DNA from: Prinia subflava
Taxonomy: Eukaryota > Chordata > Aves > Passeriformes > Cisticolidae
Length of the DNA: 64,000 nt
Assembly (NCBI RefSeq): GCF_021018805.1
Contig: NC_086247.1
Coordinates: forward strand, 89,574,140-89,638,139
Reading direction: 5' to 3'
Below, one piece after another: positions 28,001-40,000 of the stretch. The position numbers were made by a program, and so were the translations under genes. Each line of letters opens with the position of its first letter. Position 1 is the first letter of the stretch. Below the pieces are notes generated by a model. That model searched no databases and was not told where the DNA came from. It saw nothing but the letters and a program-made list of their open reading frames with translations.

Positions 28001-31000
28001 TCAAAGAGAGCATAAGAAGGACCTGATTTTTTTTTTGTTTTTCTCCATCAATTCACAGATATCATTCATAGAGCTTTTTTGTGAATTCCTTGTGCTCTTT
28101 AAGAACAGTGAAAGGTACAGAGAAAAATCAAATCAGGAGTTATGGAATTTAAAGCTTTATATCTCTACCACCTAAATACACATTTTCAAGCCAAGAGCAA
28201 GAACAGCAACAGTATGAGAGCACAAATGAGAGGAGGATGCACAGCAGCCAGCTAGCCACATGTTGCTATGTAAACAGGCATTTGCATATAAGTCCATAAT
28301 GCTGGATTGTCAGAAAAATAAAAAATTATCTTAAAATATGCAGAGAGTGAAAACCAGCACTGCTAATGCTGCTGCCATTCTCACTGCAGCATGCTGCAGG
28401 TCAGAGGTGAGGACGGGAACTATACTGCTGCAAGAAGGTTTTATCAAATGCTTTTTAGTTCACAAAATACTTCCCACAATAGCACTGTGAACCCTACTGG
28501 TATGGTTAATGCTCTGTTCTCTGGCTAGTGGATACTGGAGCTTGGCAACATACCTGTTCTTGTAGTCCTTTAATACCCTGTTAGTATAAAAGGTAGCAGC
28601 ATCATTCATCTCCTTGACATAAGGGCCTGGTTTAGGAGACTAGGACCATCATGGTAGCAGGAAACAACAGAAGGAGAAAGGAAGTAAAACATTAGTCAGA
28701 CACCTCCCCTGACATACTAGGTTTATTACCTTCTTGCATGTAGTAGACTGAAGAACTATACAGATGAGACTGCAGAGCTCCACAAGATTTGGAACTATCT
28801 TGGGCTGCACCATCCAGAAGCCTATTAACAGCCCTCCCAACCACCCCGTGTGTCACTCACCACTGCTATCCACCCAAGGGCTGGGATGCTCTCACTGACA
28901 GCTGAGAGGTGGTTGAACATTGTACTTCCTCTGTTCCTTTCTCTGAAGTTCTGGATTTCCTGAATCTTCTCTGATATTGGCTTGAGAAGCATCGCTACCT
29001 CATTCTGAAAAAAAAGGAGAGGAGAGGAGAGGAGAGGAGAGGAGAGGAGAGGAGAGGAGAGGAGAGGAGAGGAGAGGAGAGGAGAGGAGAGGAGAGGAGA
29101 GGAGAGGAGAGGAGAGGAGAGGAGAGGACAGGACAGGACAGGACAGGACAGGACAGGACAGGACAGGACAGGACAGGACAGGACAGGACAGGACAGGAGA
29201 TTCGAGGAGAGGAGATTCGAGGAGAGGAGATTCGAGGAGAGGAGATTCGAGGAGAGGAGAGGAGATTCGAGGAGAGGAGAGGAGATTCGAGGAGAGGAGA
29301 TTCGAGGAGAGGAGATTCGAGGAGAGGAGATTCGAGGAGAGGAGAGGAGAGGAGATTCGAGGAGAGGAGAGGAGAGGAGAGGAGAGGAGAGGAGAGGAGA
29401 GGAGAGGAGAGGAGAGGAGAGGAGAGGAGAGGAGAGGAGAGGAGAGGAGAGGAGAGGAGAGGAGAGGAGAGGAGAGGAGAGGAGAGGAGAGGAGAGGAGA
29501 GGAGAGGAGAGGAGAGGAGAGGAGAGGAGAGGAGAGGAGATTCGAGGAGAGGAGATTCGAGGAGAGGAGATTCGAGGAGAGGAGATTCGAGGAGAGGAGA
29601 TTCGAGGAGAGGAGAGGAGATTCGAGGAGAGGAGATTCGAGGAGAGGAGATTCGAGGAGAGGAGATTCGAGGAGATTCGAGGAGAGGAGATTCGAGGAGA
29701 GGAGATTCGAGGAGAGGAGATTCGAGGAGAGGAGAGGAGAGGAGATTCGAGGAGATTCGAGGAGAGGAGAGGAGAGGAGAGGAGAGGAGAGGAGAGGAGA
29801 GGAGAGGAGAGGAGAGGAGAGGAGAGGAGAGGAGAGGAGAGGAGAGGAGAGGAGAGGAGAGGAGAGGAGAGGAGAGGAGAGGAGAGGAGAGGAGAGGAGA
29901 GGAGAGGAGAGGAGAGGAGAGGAGAGGAGAGGAGATTCGAGGAGAGGAGAGGAGAGGAGAGGAGAGGAGATTCGAGGAGAGGAGAGGAGATTCGAGGAGA
30001 TTCGAGGAGAGGAGAGGAGAGGAGATTCGAGGAGATTCGAGGAGAGGAGATTCGAGGAGATTCGAGGAGAGGAGAGGAGAGGAGAGGAGAGGAGAGGAGA
30101 GGAGAGGAGAGGAGAGGAGAGGAGATTCGAGGAGAGGAGATTCGAGGAGAGGAGATTCGAGGAGAGGAGAGGAGATTCGAGGAGAGGAGATTCGAGGAGA
30201 GGAGATTCGAGGAGAGGAGATTCGAGGAGAGGAGAGGAGAGGAGAGGAGAGGAGAGGAGAGGAGAGGAGAGGAGAGGAGAGGAGAGGAGAGGAGAGGAGA
30301 GGAGAGGAGAGGAGAGGAGAGGAGAGGAGAGGAGAGGAGAGGAGAGGAGAGGAGAGGAGAGGAGAGGACTGCTGTTAACAGTGGGTGGTCTAAAAGCACC
30401 ACATGGTTTAATACTGTCCTCCTTACCTACTCATTTAACATCCATAAAGAAAGGTCATTGTAAATTTCTACATTACAGTAACAACTTAATTACTCTCCCA
30501 TAGTTGCAGTGATAAAATGCACAGATATTAAGTATTAATAATGTGTTGTAGCAAAAATTGTTCTCAGCACTGGCAACATTTTCACTTGCTGCCCAGATTA
30601 AGACTCATATTGACCCCATAGCTCAGAGTTAGCAAATGATTGTGATTTTCATCTGATATTCCTGGAACTTCTTCAGCTGCTTGAGTTTTTCATGTTATTA
30701 ACCGAGCTGTTCTTCGAAAGAAACACAAACTACTTGTTAGTTGCCTGTTATCATCTGGCAAGAAGACTGAGAAAGTAATACACTGCAGGCAAGATCAGTT
30801 TTACCTTTCCTTATTGGTACATTTTAACGTTTTGGCTGCAAGTAATGTGGGAGGATTTAATGGGAAACATACTGCCTGCAAGCCATGGTTTAGGCCAGTT
30901 CTCCTGGGTTAACCAGAAACAAATGGTATCCATGGGAATGACTGCTGAGTGGAAGGAATAGTGTCCGGAGCGAAGACAAAAGCAAAATGAATGCAGAAGC

Positions 31001-34000
31001 TATCCAAGCTCTTTCCTGTGCAAAGTGAATGCTAATCACACTGGTCCAGTGTCTCAGAAAAACTAATTTAGAGCACTAATTCACTGGGAAAAATTCTTCC
31101 ACTCAGAAAACAGCAGACTAAGGGACACAGAGTCAAGTCATCAGTTTACAAGTAAATCAACTGCTGTACCTTGCAACCCTATAATATTGCAAAAGTAGGC
31201 TCACCAAACCCGTACAATGTCCCACCAAAGACAGTGCACCATTCTGATTCTCCCTGGCACTTCACTTGGAAATCACTCAGGATGTAGCAGAACTCCTCAT
31301 TTTTTCTCACCTTTTCCAGGACTATTTGTGATGTGCTTGCTGGAGATAACTAATCCTCATGACCTTGAGGACCTACGCTGCCATGACACACACAGGATGA
31401 TGGGCATGTATGTCCTGCTTGATCTCCATCACCTTAAGGTCTTTCTTTTCACCCTTCTAGAAGATCTCAGTATCAGAGAATTTTATGTCACCTTAGAATA
31501 AGCATGTTTGCTATGGATCAACACAGGTCAAAGGCACTTCAAAAACATGTCAAAAAGAGGTTAAGCATTTTGAAAACTATTTTGATCCACCTACTGAGCC
31601 TGAACATTTCAGGGGTAGAGTAATTTTGAGAAAGGCCTATGCATCTGAAATACATGGGGATATGTGATCTTCCCCTACAACAAAATGGGTTGGGAGAAAA
31701 CAAATATTTACAGCATTACTAGGAAATGAAAATATTTTTTTGTTGATGACTTAATGACCAGTGTAAGTCATTAAGTCTGAAAAAGCCCTGAAACCTCCAT
31801 GATTTGTAGTTCCTAAAATATGACTTTGTTGCCATAACATGATAAAGTCTGCAGAAATTCTCCTTTCTAATTTTTGCTTGTTTACAATATGCTGCAGCTG
31901 GTTGGGTATTTTCTGATTTTTCAGGGAAATCTTTCAAGTATGACAGTAGTTAACAAAACTGAAATTTAAGAAAACGCTTGTTGTGCTTTGATATTATGCC
32001 AGTTTTCCTCCCATAAAGTCTGAGGGATATTTACAGTCCTTAGCTTACTGTGAATCTTCATGGCCCAGTTCCAGACAAAAAGAATATCAGGGCTAAAAAT
32101 ACAGCTCCACAGATGCCTGGTATATCTAGACAGCACTGGGAGGCAGCACATTTCTGTGGATAGTGCACAGAAGTGGGAGTCCTTAAATGGGGGTTCTCTT
32201 TGCAGCTCTCCCACCAAATTGTCATCAGGTTTCAAGAAAGCTGTGTTAGCTTTCTGTGCTTCGATTTCCTAGATATGAAATGCTGGTAACATAGCTGTTT
32301 TATTTTGTAGAATACTTTGATATCTATAGATAAGAAGGCAAAATTAGGGTCAAACATTTTTCTGAATGACCCACACTGACCTACACCTCCTCCTATTCCT
32401 TCTAGAAAAGCTCTCAGCCCCTTTTCTGAGGATCTTCTGTCAGTGGTACAGAGATTATTTCTGTCCCTCATAACACAGGACTTAATCTATCCACTGGTTA
32501 AGTATTTATAAGGAACGTTTAAAAATGTCATGGATTTATTTAATTTCACAGAAACTGTGCAAGTTTTAAAGGTGAAATATATATTGCTAAGGAAAGTTGC
32601 TTGAAGTAATCATTCCCTTGGCACTGCAGTGACATCAGAGGGGGTCTGAAGGTTTGCTCAGCTCCTTCTTATGTGAGAGGTCATGGCAGAGCAGCACAAT
32701 CTGCCTTCCCTTCACTCTGCACTCATCCTGTTCTGCAAAGGCTGCACAAAATGTGTGTGTTTGTGGAAGCTTCTTGTCATCCAGGTTTCTGTGTAAGCGC
32801 TAGACACAGGAACACAGCCTGTAAGGAATGACTTGACTGAGTTCTGTCTCAGTTCTAAATTTTTAGTTAGTGATTAAACTGCAGATGAATTACAGTGTTT
32901 ATGGCATATGGGTATAGAAAGGCTCATTAATTTTGGAAGTAATCAGTCTTGTTTGGCTTTACAATGCAGAAACAGTTTTGCTGAGGGTTCTAGAATAATA
33001 ATCTCTTTATTGCAATGAATATTAAAACAGCTGACTTAATAAAATATTGTCTATATTGTATCTCTAAGAAAACTGAATTCCAGGAGATGAATCAGAACTG
33101 TTGGAAAAATCTTCAGCATGCCTTTGGCATGTGCTAGATAAAATTTCTTGTCATTTAAGACACAGCACAGTTGTTTAACAGAAATTTAACAGTCTCTTTA
33201 TAAACACCATTCCTATTATAATATCAGTTTTGCTGAAATGCTTAAAAATGCAACATAGGCACAACTGACAAATATCTGAAGTAATTCCCAGTGTCCCTTA
33301 TTTCTTTTAAAATAATGATTAAAACCAGACTGTCATTTTAAATACAAATAACTAGACAACCAGCTATCTTATACTATTTTATAAATCTTAACAGAAAATC
33401 AAGAGTAGTAAGACTATTGCCATGATTAGCCAAAACACTCCAAAAAAGTTCCAGCATGCAACAAGAACTGCCTGAGGCTTTGGCTTCAGAGACTGTTTAA
33501 CAGTCTCAGCCTAGTCTCATAAAGTGGCCTGGAAAACCAATATTCCAACAGACCACACTGGACAGACTTTCTTCTCCTTCACATATTTGCATTACCCACA
33601 CAAGAAGTGCCCCAGATGACAGGCTTAATAGGACTGAGGCACAGGGACACTCAGTTCAGGAGGATGGCCAAAGTTTTGGGGGTTTTGATATTTGAAATCT
33701 ATCTGTAAAGTCACGCTAAACTAAATGGCTTGCTTAAATTTTGGCTGCTTGAGCCAGTGATTACTTGAAAATCTCAGCTTTAATTTGGGAAAATGGGTAT
33801 TTTCTCAGGACCACTGTTGTCCAGAAACCTGCCAGCATAAATCACAAAGGCACAAAACACAGCAGGTAAATAAAAATACAGTTTTAAAAGATCTTACGTA
33901 TTTTTAAGCTAATCTTACATGGTTCTGAGGGATGAGATTGTTTACTGAAGGACTTTTATGTTGATGAGTGGCAACACAATTCAGGCCTCACTATTACAGT

Positions 34001-37000
34001 GTTTAAATCAACCTGACCTATTATGAAAAAAACATGTCAAGAGAACAAATACCTTTTTGAGTTATGCAAAATGAGGGCATGGCAACCTTTGGCATAGTAG
34101 CAGCAAAAGAAAACTCAGGGAATTTGGAATCAACACCCCTTCATTTTACTCAGCTGCAACATGAACAGCATGAGTACAACCTTTATTCCATGGCATACAG
34201 TTCTGTTAGCTTCTCCTTCATACTTGCATAAGATCTCCATCATACTTTGTATTTTTAAGGGGCAAGTTTGAAACATGGAGTTGATCTGAATCAGGGTCTC
34301 TGTATGTGTTGGCAAGCAGTGCAGCCTGATAGGAACAGTTCTGCAGAGCAGAACAGTTGGTGCTGAGGCCCCGACATTCACAGCATACCTGTAAGGGGGT
34401 GCTATTTGGGACTAGCTGTAAATTGTGGTTTCGATGCTGCCTGGGAGTGTTCCACTTAACTTCATCAGAAAGATACCCACTTTGTACACCTTTAGCTGCT
34501 CTTTAATGTGAAACATGACATAGTAAACGGGGCTGATTTGAAGGAGAAATACAGTCCCACAGTGAGCCAAAACACATACACAGAGCCATTATCTCTGCAA
34601 ACAGCCTAGTACAGTCCCATCCCACATTTCATCCTTTCAAGGGACAAAAGATGTCATGGATAGTAACCCCAAACTCAGTTCTAACAGTTCAACAGGCAAG
34701 CATCTGCTTTCAGCTGAGACTTGATTCCCTCTACTGTAAATGAAGAAAGAGATGTCCCTGAGGAATGGTTTCCATGTATTAATAGGTATTAGATGACTAT
34801 ATGTTAGAAGACATTAATAGATGTGAAGAAATGGACTCTAGAGGTGCTGGCCATTATTGTAAAGAGAGCCAAGAAAAACACTTTACACAACATTCCTACC
34901 TTGACAGTATAAAGCTGATGAGCAGAAGCCATCCCGTGTTAACAGAATAAAATAACCAGTGAGATGCATTTCTGCTATGAGTAGCTGTGATTCTACAACT
35001 GAAATAGTTTTTGATTAACTGTAATTTCCCATTTTTTTGTATTTTCAGAATCTGTAAAGAAGATTTTAAGTTTGTCCATTTTTTGGATGTATGCAGTTTA
35101 AGAAAGGCTTTTGTTTTTTCTGTAACTCTGTATTCATTGCCTGGACGGAATCAGTGTTCAGATTAGGCTGAGAAATAACCTATTTATTTAAGTATATATA
35201 AAAAATATATTTTTTACCCTACTGCACCTTGAGTGGATATTTTTCTCTGAGATCACTACATTAATGTCCCTCTAGTATTCTGATATTGTCAGAGTTCAAA
35301 CCTCTCCTCCTACGTAACCACAGAAAGACATTAATTTATTATGGCCTAGTTTTCTTAGACTGTAAATCTTCAACATAGGAGTGTAAGAAGTATTTGATGT
35401 GTTGGTCAACAGTACAGGTTCTGTCACCTCAACTCACTGCTGTGCAGCAGCAGGACTGTGACACAGAGAGACAAATCTGCAGAACTGACTGGTCAGCTTC
35501 ATCAGCACAGCAGCTTAGACACATTTGTGTGCTTCCAAAGTGACTTAATTGGTATTTGGCTTTTATTCCTCTTAGATAGCACAAAAATTCTCAATCTAAC
35601 AGCCAATATCAGCTGTAGCAGTTTTGTCCTTTGTGGGAAAAAAACAGGGAATACCAAACCGTAACCCCATATGACAAATTACTACTTTAGTCATTTGTGG
35701 GTTTATTTTTAAATGTAAACTCTGAGGCAGGGCAAATGGAGAGGAATGTGAAAGACAAATCGCTTCTAGCCAGTGGAGAAATCCAAGGCCTGATACAATC
35801 CGCATGCATCAGTTTACAGCAGTGCAGAATCACACCCACTGCGTTTGGCTGGGACTTGCTGGTTTTGAAATGGACTTGAGTGTTCTGTTATATTCTTCTC
35901 CACTACAGCTTTCTGTGGGCAATATTTTCAACAAGAAAGGGTCCTCCTGCTTTAGGCACACAGGCAACATCCCACAATTAATCAACAAGAACAATTACAC
36001 TAATAAACTGCTTTCAACTTTTTGATTTACTACTCCCTAATCCTGCTGCTGTGATTGCAGTCCATGTCAGTGGGGTCCACGGCATTCCAGCAGCAAGGAG
36101 ATAGTGTTCTGTTAAGCCACAGTTGTTTCATTTGCAGAGATCCCATGAATCTTTGCTAAGAGCAATCACCTTTCATGGGGCATGTCCCAGCCTGCTGCAG
36201 ATTTAGATGTTAGATGTTGCCAGGTTTCCATCCTTGCACAAACTGTAGGACTGCTCGATTCATTGACAGTCCTGGAAGTGCCATAACTTTTGGAATTCAC
36301 AAATCATCGGATGTAGTCTGATTTAGACCAAAATAAAATTTGGAAAAAAGAAAATAATTAACTAACTTGTGAATCAAAAAGCCCTGCTTTTCAGTCATCT
36401 GTACCCCCAGTGCTTTCCTTTTTAGAAGGTTATGTGCATAAACTCCAGGAAAGAATTGTGTAACACAGCAAAAGGAGAGTACTAATTTGGATTTGTGTTT
36501 AGCGAATAAAGAATATGGCACTTAAAGGGAGAGGGGGTGTCCTATCAGCTTAGCTCAGTAGGGTCTCACATGGCACAGTTTGAATATGAACATTGCTACA
36601 GGGACTGAACACAACCCTGCAGAATTCCAGTAAAGGTTTGCAGCTCCCTAGAATTGCTTAGCATGTCAAATGAGGCTCTAGAGTATACAGGTACACTGGA
36701 GGTCACAAGTGCAAGGAGCCTTTGGTTACTGGAGCCTGATTCTTGCACAGAACATGAACTGCTGGCAAGTCCGTGCTGGTGTGAGCCACTCTAGAGCTGC
36801 TGCTGATGTGCAGCTCTGCCTCTATCCTGTACAAGCTGGGTGATCTTGCACTGGTCATGGCCCTTCTGCATTCCCATGATCCCTAAGTGTCTCTGGGCCT
36901 TCCTACTGCTGAGTACACTGCCCCTGGGACAGAAGTGAATCTCAAATGCATCCACCTTTTATTGACCAGGGAGTTTTGGCAAACACAAGTGAAGTAAGCG

Positions 37001-40000
37001 AAATGGTACAAGGAAACCAGAGTAGTTAACTAAAAGAAAGACACTGAGTTGCTGGAGTGTGTCCAGAGAAGGGCAATGAAGCTGGTGAAGGATCCAGAGA
37101 GTAAGTCCTAAAAGGGGCCAATTAGGGAACTGGGGGTGTTTAGCCTGGAGAAAAGGAGCCTCAGAGAGACCTTACTGCTCTCTGCTACTACCTGAAAGGA
37201 AGTTGTGGTGAGGTGGGGCTCAGTTTCTACACCCAGGTAACCAGTGACAGGACAAAAGAAAAAGGCCTGGATATACAACAGGGGAGGTTTAGATTGGAGA
37301 TTAGGAAAAATTTCTTCACTGAAAGGGTTGTCAAGTTCTGGAACAACCTGCCCAGTGAAGTAGTTGAGCCACCATCCTTGAGGGTATTTAAAAGACGTGT
37401 AAATGTGGTGCATAGAGACATGGTTTAGTGGTTGAGTTGGCAGCGCTGGGTTTATGATTGATGACCTTAAAGATCTTTTCCAACCTAAACGATTCTATGA
37501 ACTGAAAATATAATGAGTTTGAGGCTGATAAAATGCAGATGAGTGATTTTGAGACAGAATTACGAGGTAACAGGTGCCAGGGGCTATCTGGATGTGAAAC
37601 AGAGTGAGAGTTTGCAACAATATCCCAGAAATGAGCCTGTGAACTCTGCACTGCAGCGGGTTAGTGACTGGAAGCTGTTGGTCCATCCCCGCGGCTGTGA
37701 CCACACGTCACACGCAGTTGGAGGCTTGCTGATAACAGAAGTATGCCAACAGTCTGGCAAGATTTCAGAGAACACGACCGGGGGAAGGGGTTCCCTTTCG
37801 AGCGCTGGACTCTGAGGCTCTGTCCATGTCACTCTTGGCACCTTCTGTGAGTTTGAGGCCTGAGGACCTTAAAAGGATTGAACCAAATTCTTCCTTAAGC
37901 TATTTCTAGACACAGAGGAGCAGGTTTGCAGCAGTCAAGCAGCTGAGAGAATGGCAGCAAAACTCAGCCCAAATTCTTTTGCATAAGAAAGTAATAAATT
38001 AACAAGGTGAGGAGTATCCTACTGTTTATATTTTTGGAAAACAGTAAGGGTGATCCCAGTAAGCATGAAGAAAAGTAGGGGGAAATGGAAAGGCATAAGC
38101 ACGTCAAGGTAATTAGAAAACAAATCCTGCTAGAATGCAGAATAGTAAGTCCTAGGAGTCCTGTTATTGAAGTACTTTAAAACAGAAACAGAAGAAAATG
38201 AGCAATCCCACACTGACAGAGAGTAGGGAACTGTGGATCTTCATCTTTTGATTTCTACATAAAAATTCTGAGAATGAGTCCTTTATTCAAAGATTATGCC
38301 ACAACTATTCTAATCCTACAATAGATTTTTTTTCCTTTTTGCTTGGCTATAAAAAATAAAAACAGAAGGATTTGTTCTCATGGCTCTAAGTCCAAATTCA
38401 AATACAGTTTCTTGGCTTTCTATGAGGTGGGGTGAGATGTCCCTTTTCTAGGAAAAAAAGGGAAAGTTTTCCTTTACCTCTCACTTTTTTCCACCCCTCT
38501 TCTCCCACCTGTGTGCAGGATCTGGATATTTAAGCTAGGTATTTAATTGGAATGTTTGTCTGCACAATGTTAGTAATTAAATCCATGAGCTTTAGCAGTC
38601 AGCATATGAACTCAGCATTCTTTTCTAATGAGAAATTACATAATCATTTATAGTCTGAACTGCATCTGTCATGTAAATCTGTTTGTAGTACTTCTTACCA
38701 CAAACACACTCATCCTGCATATGCTTATATTGATTCACAAACAATAATCTCATTAATTTGTTCTCAGTATAGGAACAATGGATTCCTCATGCCCTCAAAG
38801 CAACTCTTAAAACTGTTTGAACTTTTAAAGTGAAATATAACAACTCAAAAAGAGAAGCCAGCATATGAGTCACCATTCACAATGAATTTAATGCAGTGAC
38901 TTTGAGCAGTGATCAGTATTTCATGATCACAAATTAGAAGAAGTTGTTAAACATATAAATTTGCTCAGGAACACTAATAACTTTTAAAATTATTATACAA
39001 TGAAATGATTATACAATGTATTTGACTTAGACTGTGGGAAATAGAAAATTAAGATCCAAACTATTTCACAGTGTTTTGTGAAGGTTCCTGCTAAAACCTG
39101 TCTTCTGAATAGCCCAAGCAACATGCAAACATATGGTCTCAAAATACCTTTTTAAACAACTTCTCACAGATTACAACAATATTCTAATTTATTTTCCCAT
39201 CTTCTCTGTACTCTCTTGTACACTCATATATTCTCTTATACTGTTTATAATAGTAAACAATTTATAACAGACTCTTTTTTTTGTTTTAATGTTTGAAGTT
39301 TGGCATCAGATAATAATTTCTAGTAAGTGGATGGACTGAAAAATCCCATCTTGCTGAATGAGTCTGTATCTAGCAGCCATTAGCTGGGACATACACAAAC
39401 AGGAATATCAACTGGTGGTTTTGTCATGTGATCTCTTCCACTGCACATACAAATATAGAACATGACCATAAAAAGTAACAGAACATGCTCTCTGCAATGT
39501 AATTTATTGCAGTTGATGCTAGATTGGTATGCCAGCTGGAATTACCTTCCTGGCTCCTACTATTTTCACATATACAGATAATAAAGGCTGTGCAATGCAA
39601 CAGATTCCAAACGGAAAAAATAACATTATTAACAAAAAGCAAAACTCCACAAAAGCAGTCTTGACTGTTTGAAAATATTTACTAGTGACTCATAGCATGA
39701 ATTAAAGAGCAAAATGAATTCTAGGGCTTCACCATTTTCATAGAGAGAAAAAAATACCACTTTTTGATGATATACGTTTCGCTCTTTGCTGAGCACAAAA
39801 ATATCCAAGGATTATTATAGATATAGGAGCTTTCTGTTTGTTTGAATTCCTTTTTCATTAGTTTGTAAGCTGTAAGAGCTGAGCTAATTTATTTTCCCAG
39901 CGCATTTTCCCCTCCCTCCTTTTTTTTTAAAGACACCATGTACGACATCCCAACATGACAGGAAGTCAGTAAATCCCCTCAGTCTCCACACCGCTGTCTC

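Noticed and set aside
29016..30365. CRISPR array
   Set aside because: The units are 5 bp with no unique spacers, and the genome is vertebrate.
28825..30402. 525-codon minus-strand open frame rich in Ser, Leu and Pro
   Set aside because: It is the stop-free pentanucleotide array reading into a CAP2 exon, not an independent gene.
37213..37428. 71-codon frame as a host gene
   Set aside because: It is the C-terminal CR1 ORF2 remnant within a truncated LINE copy.
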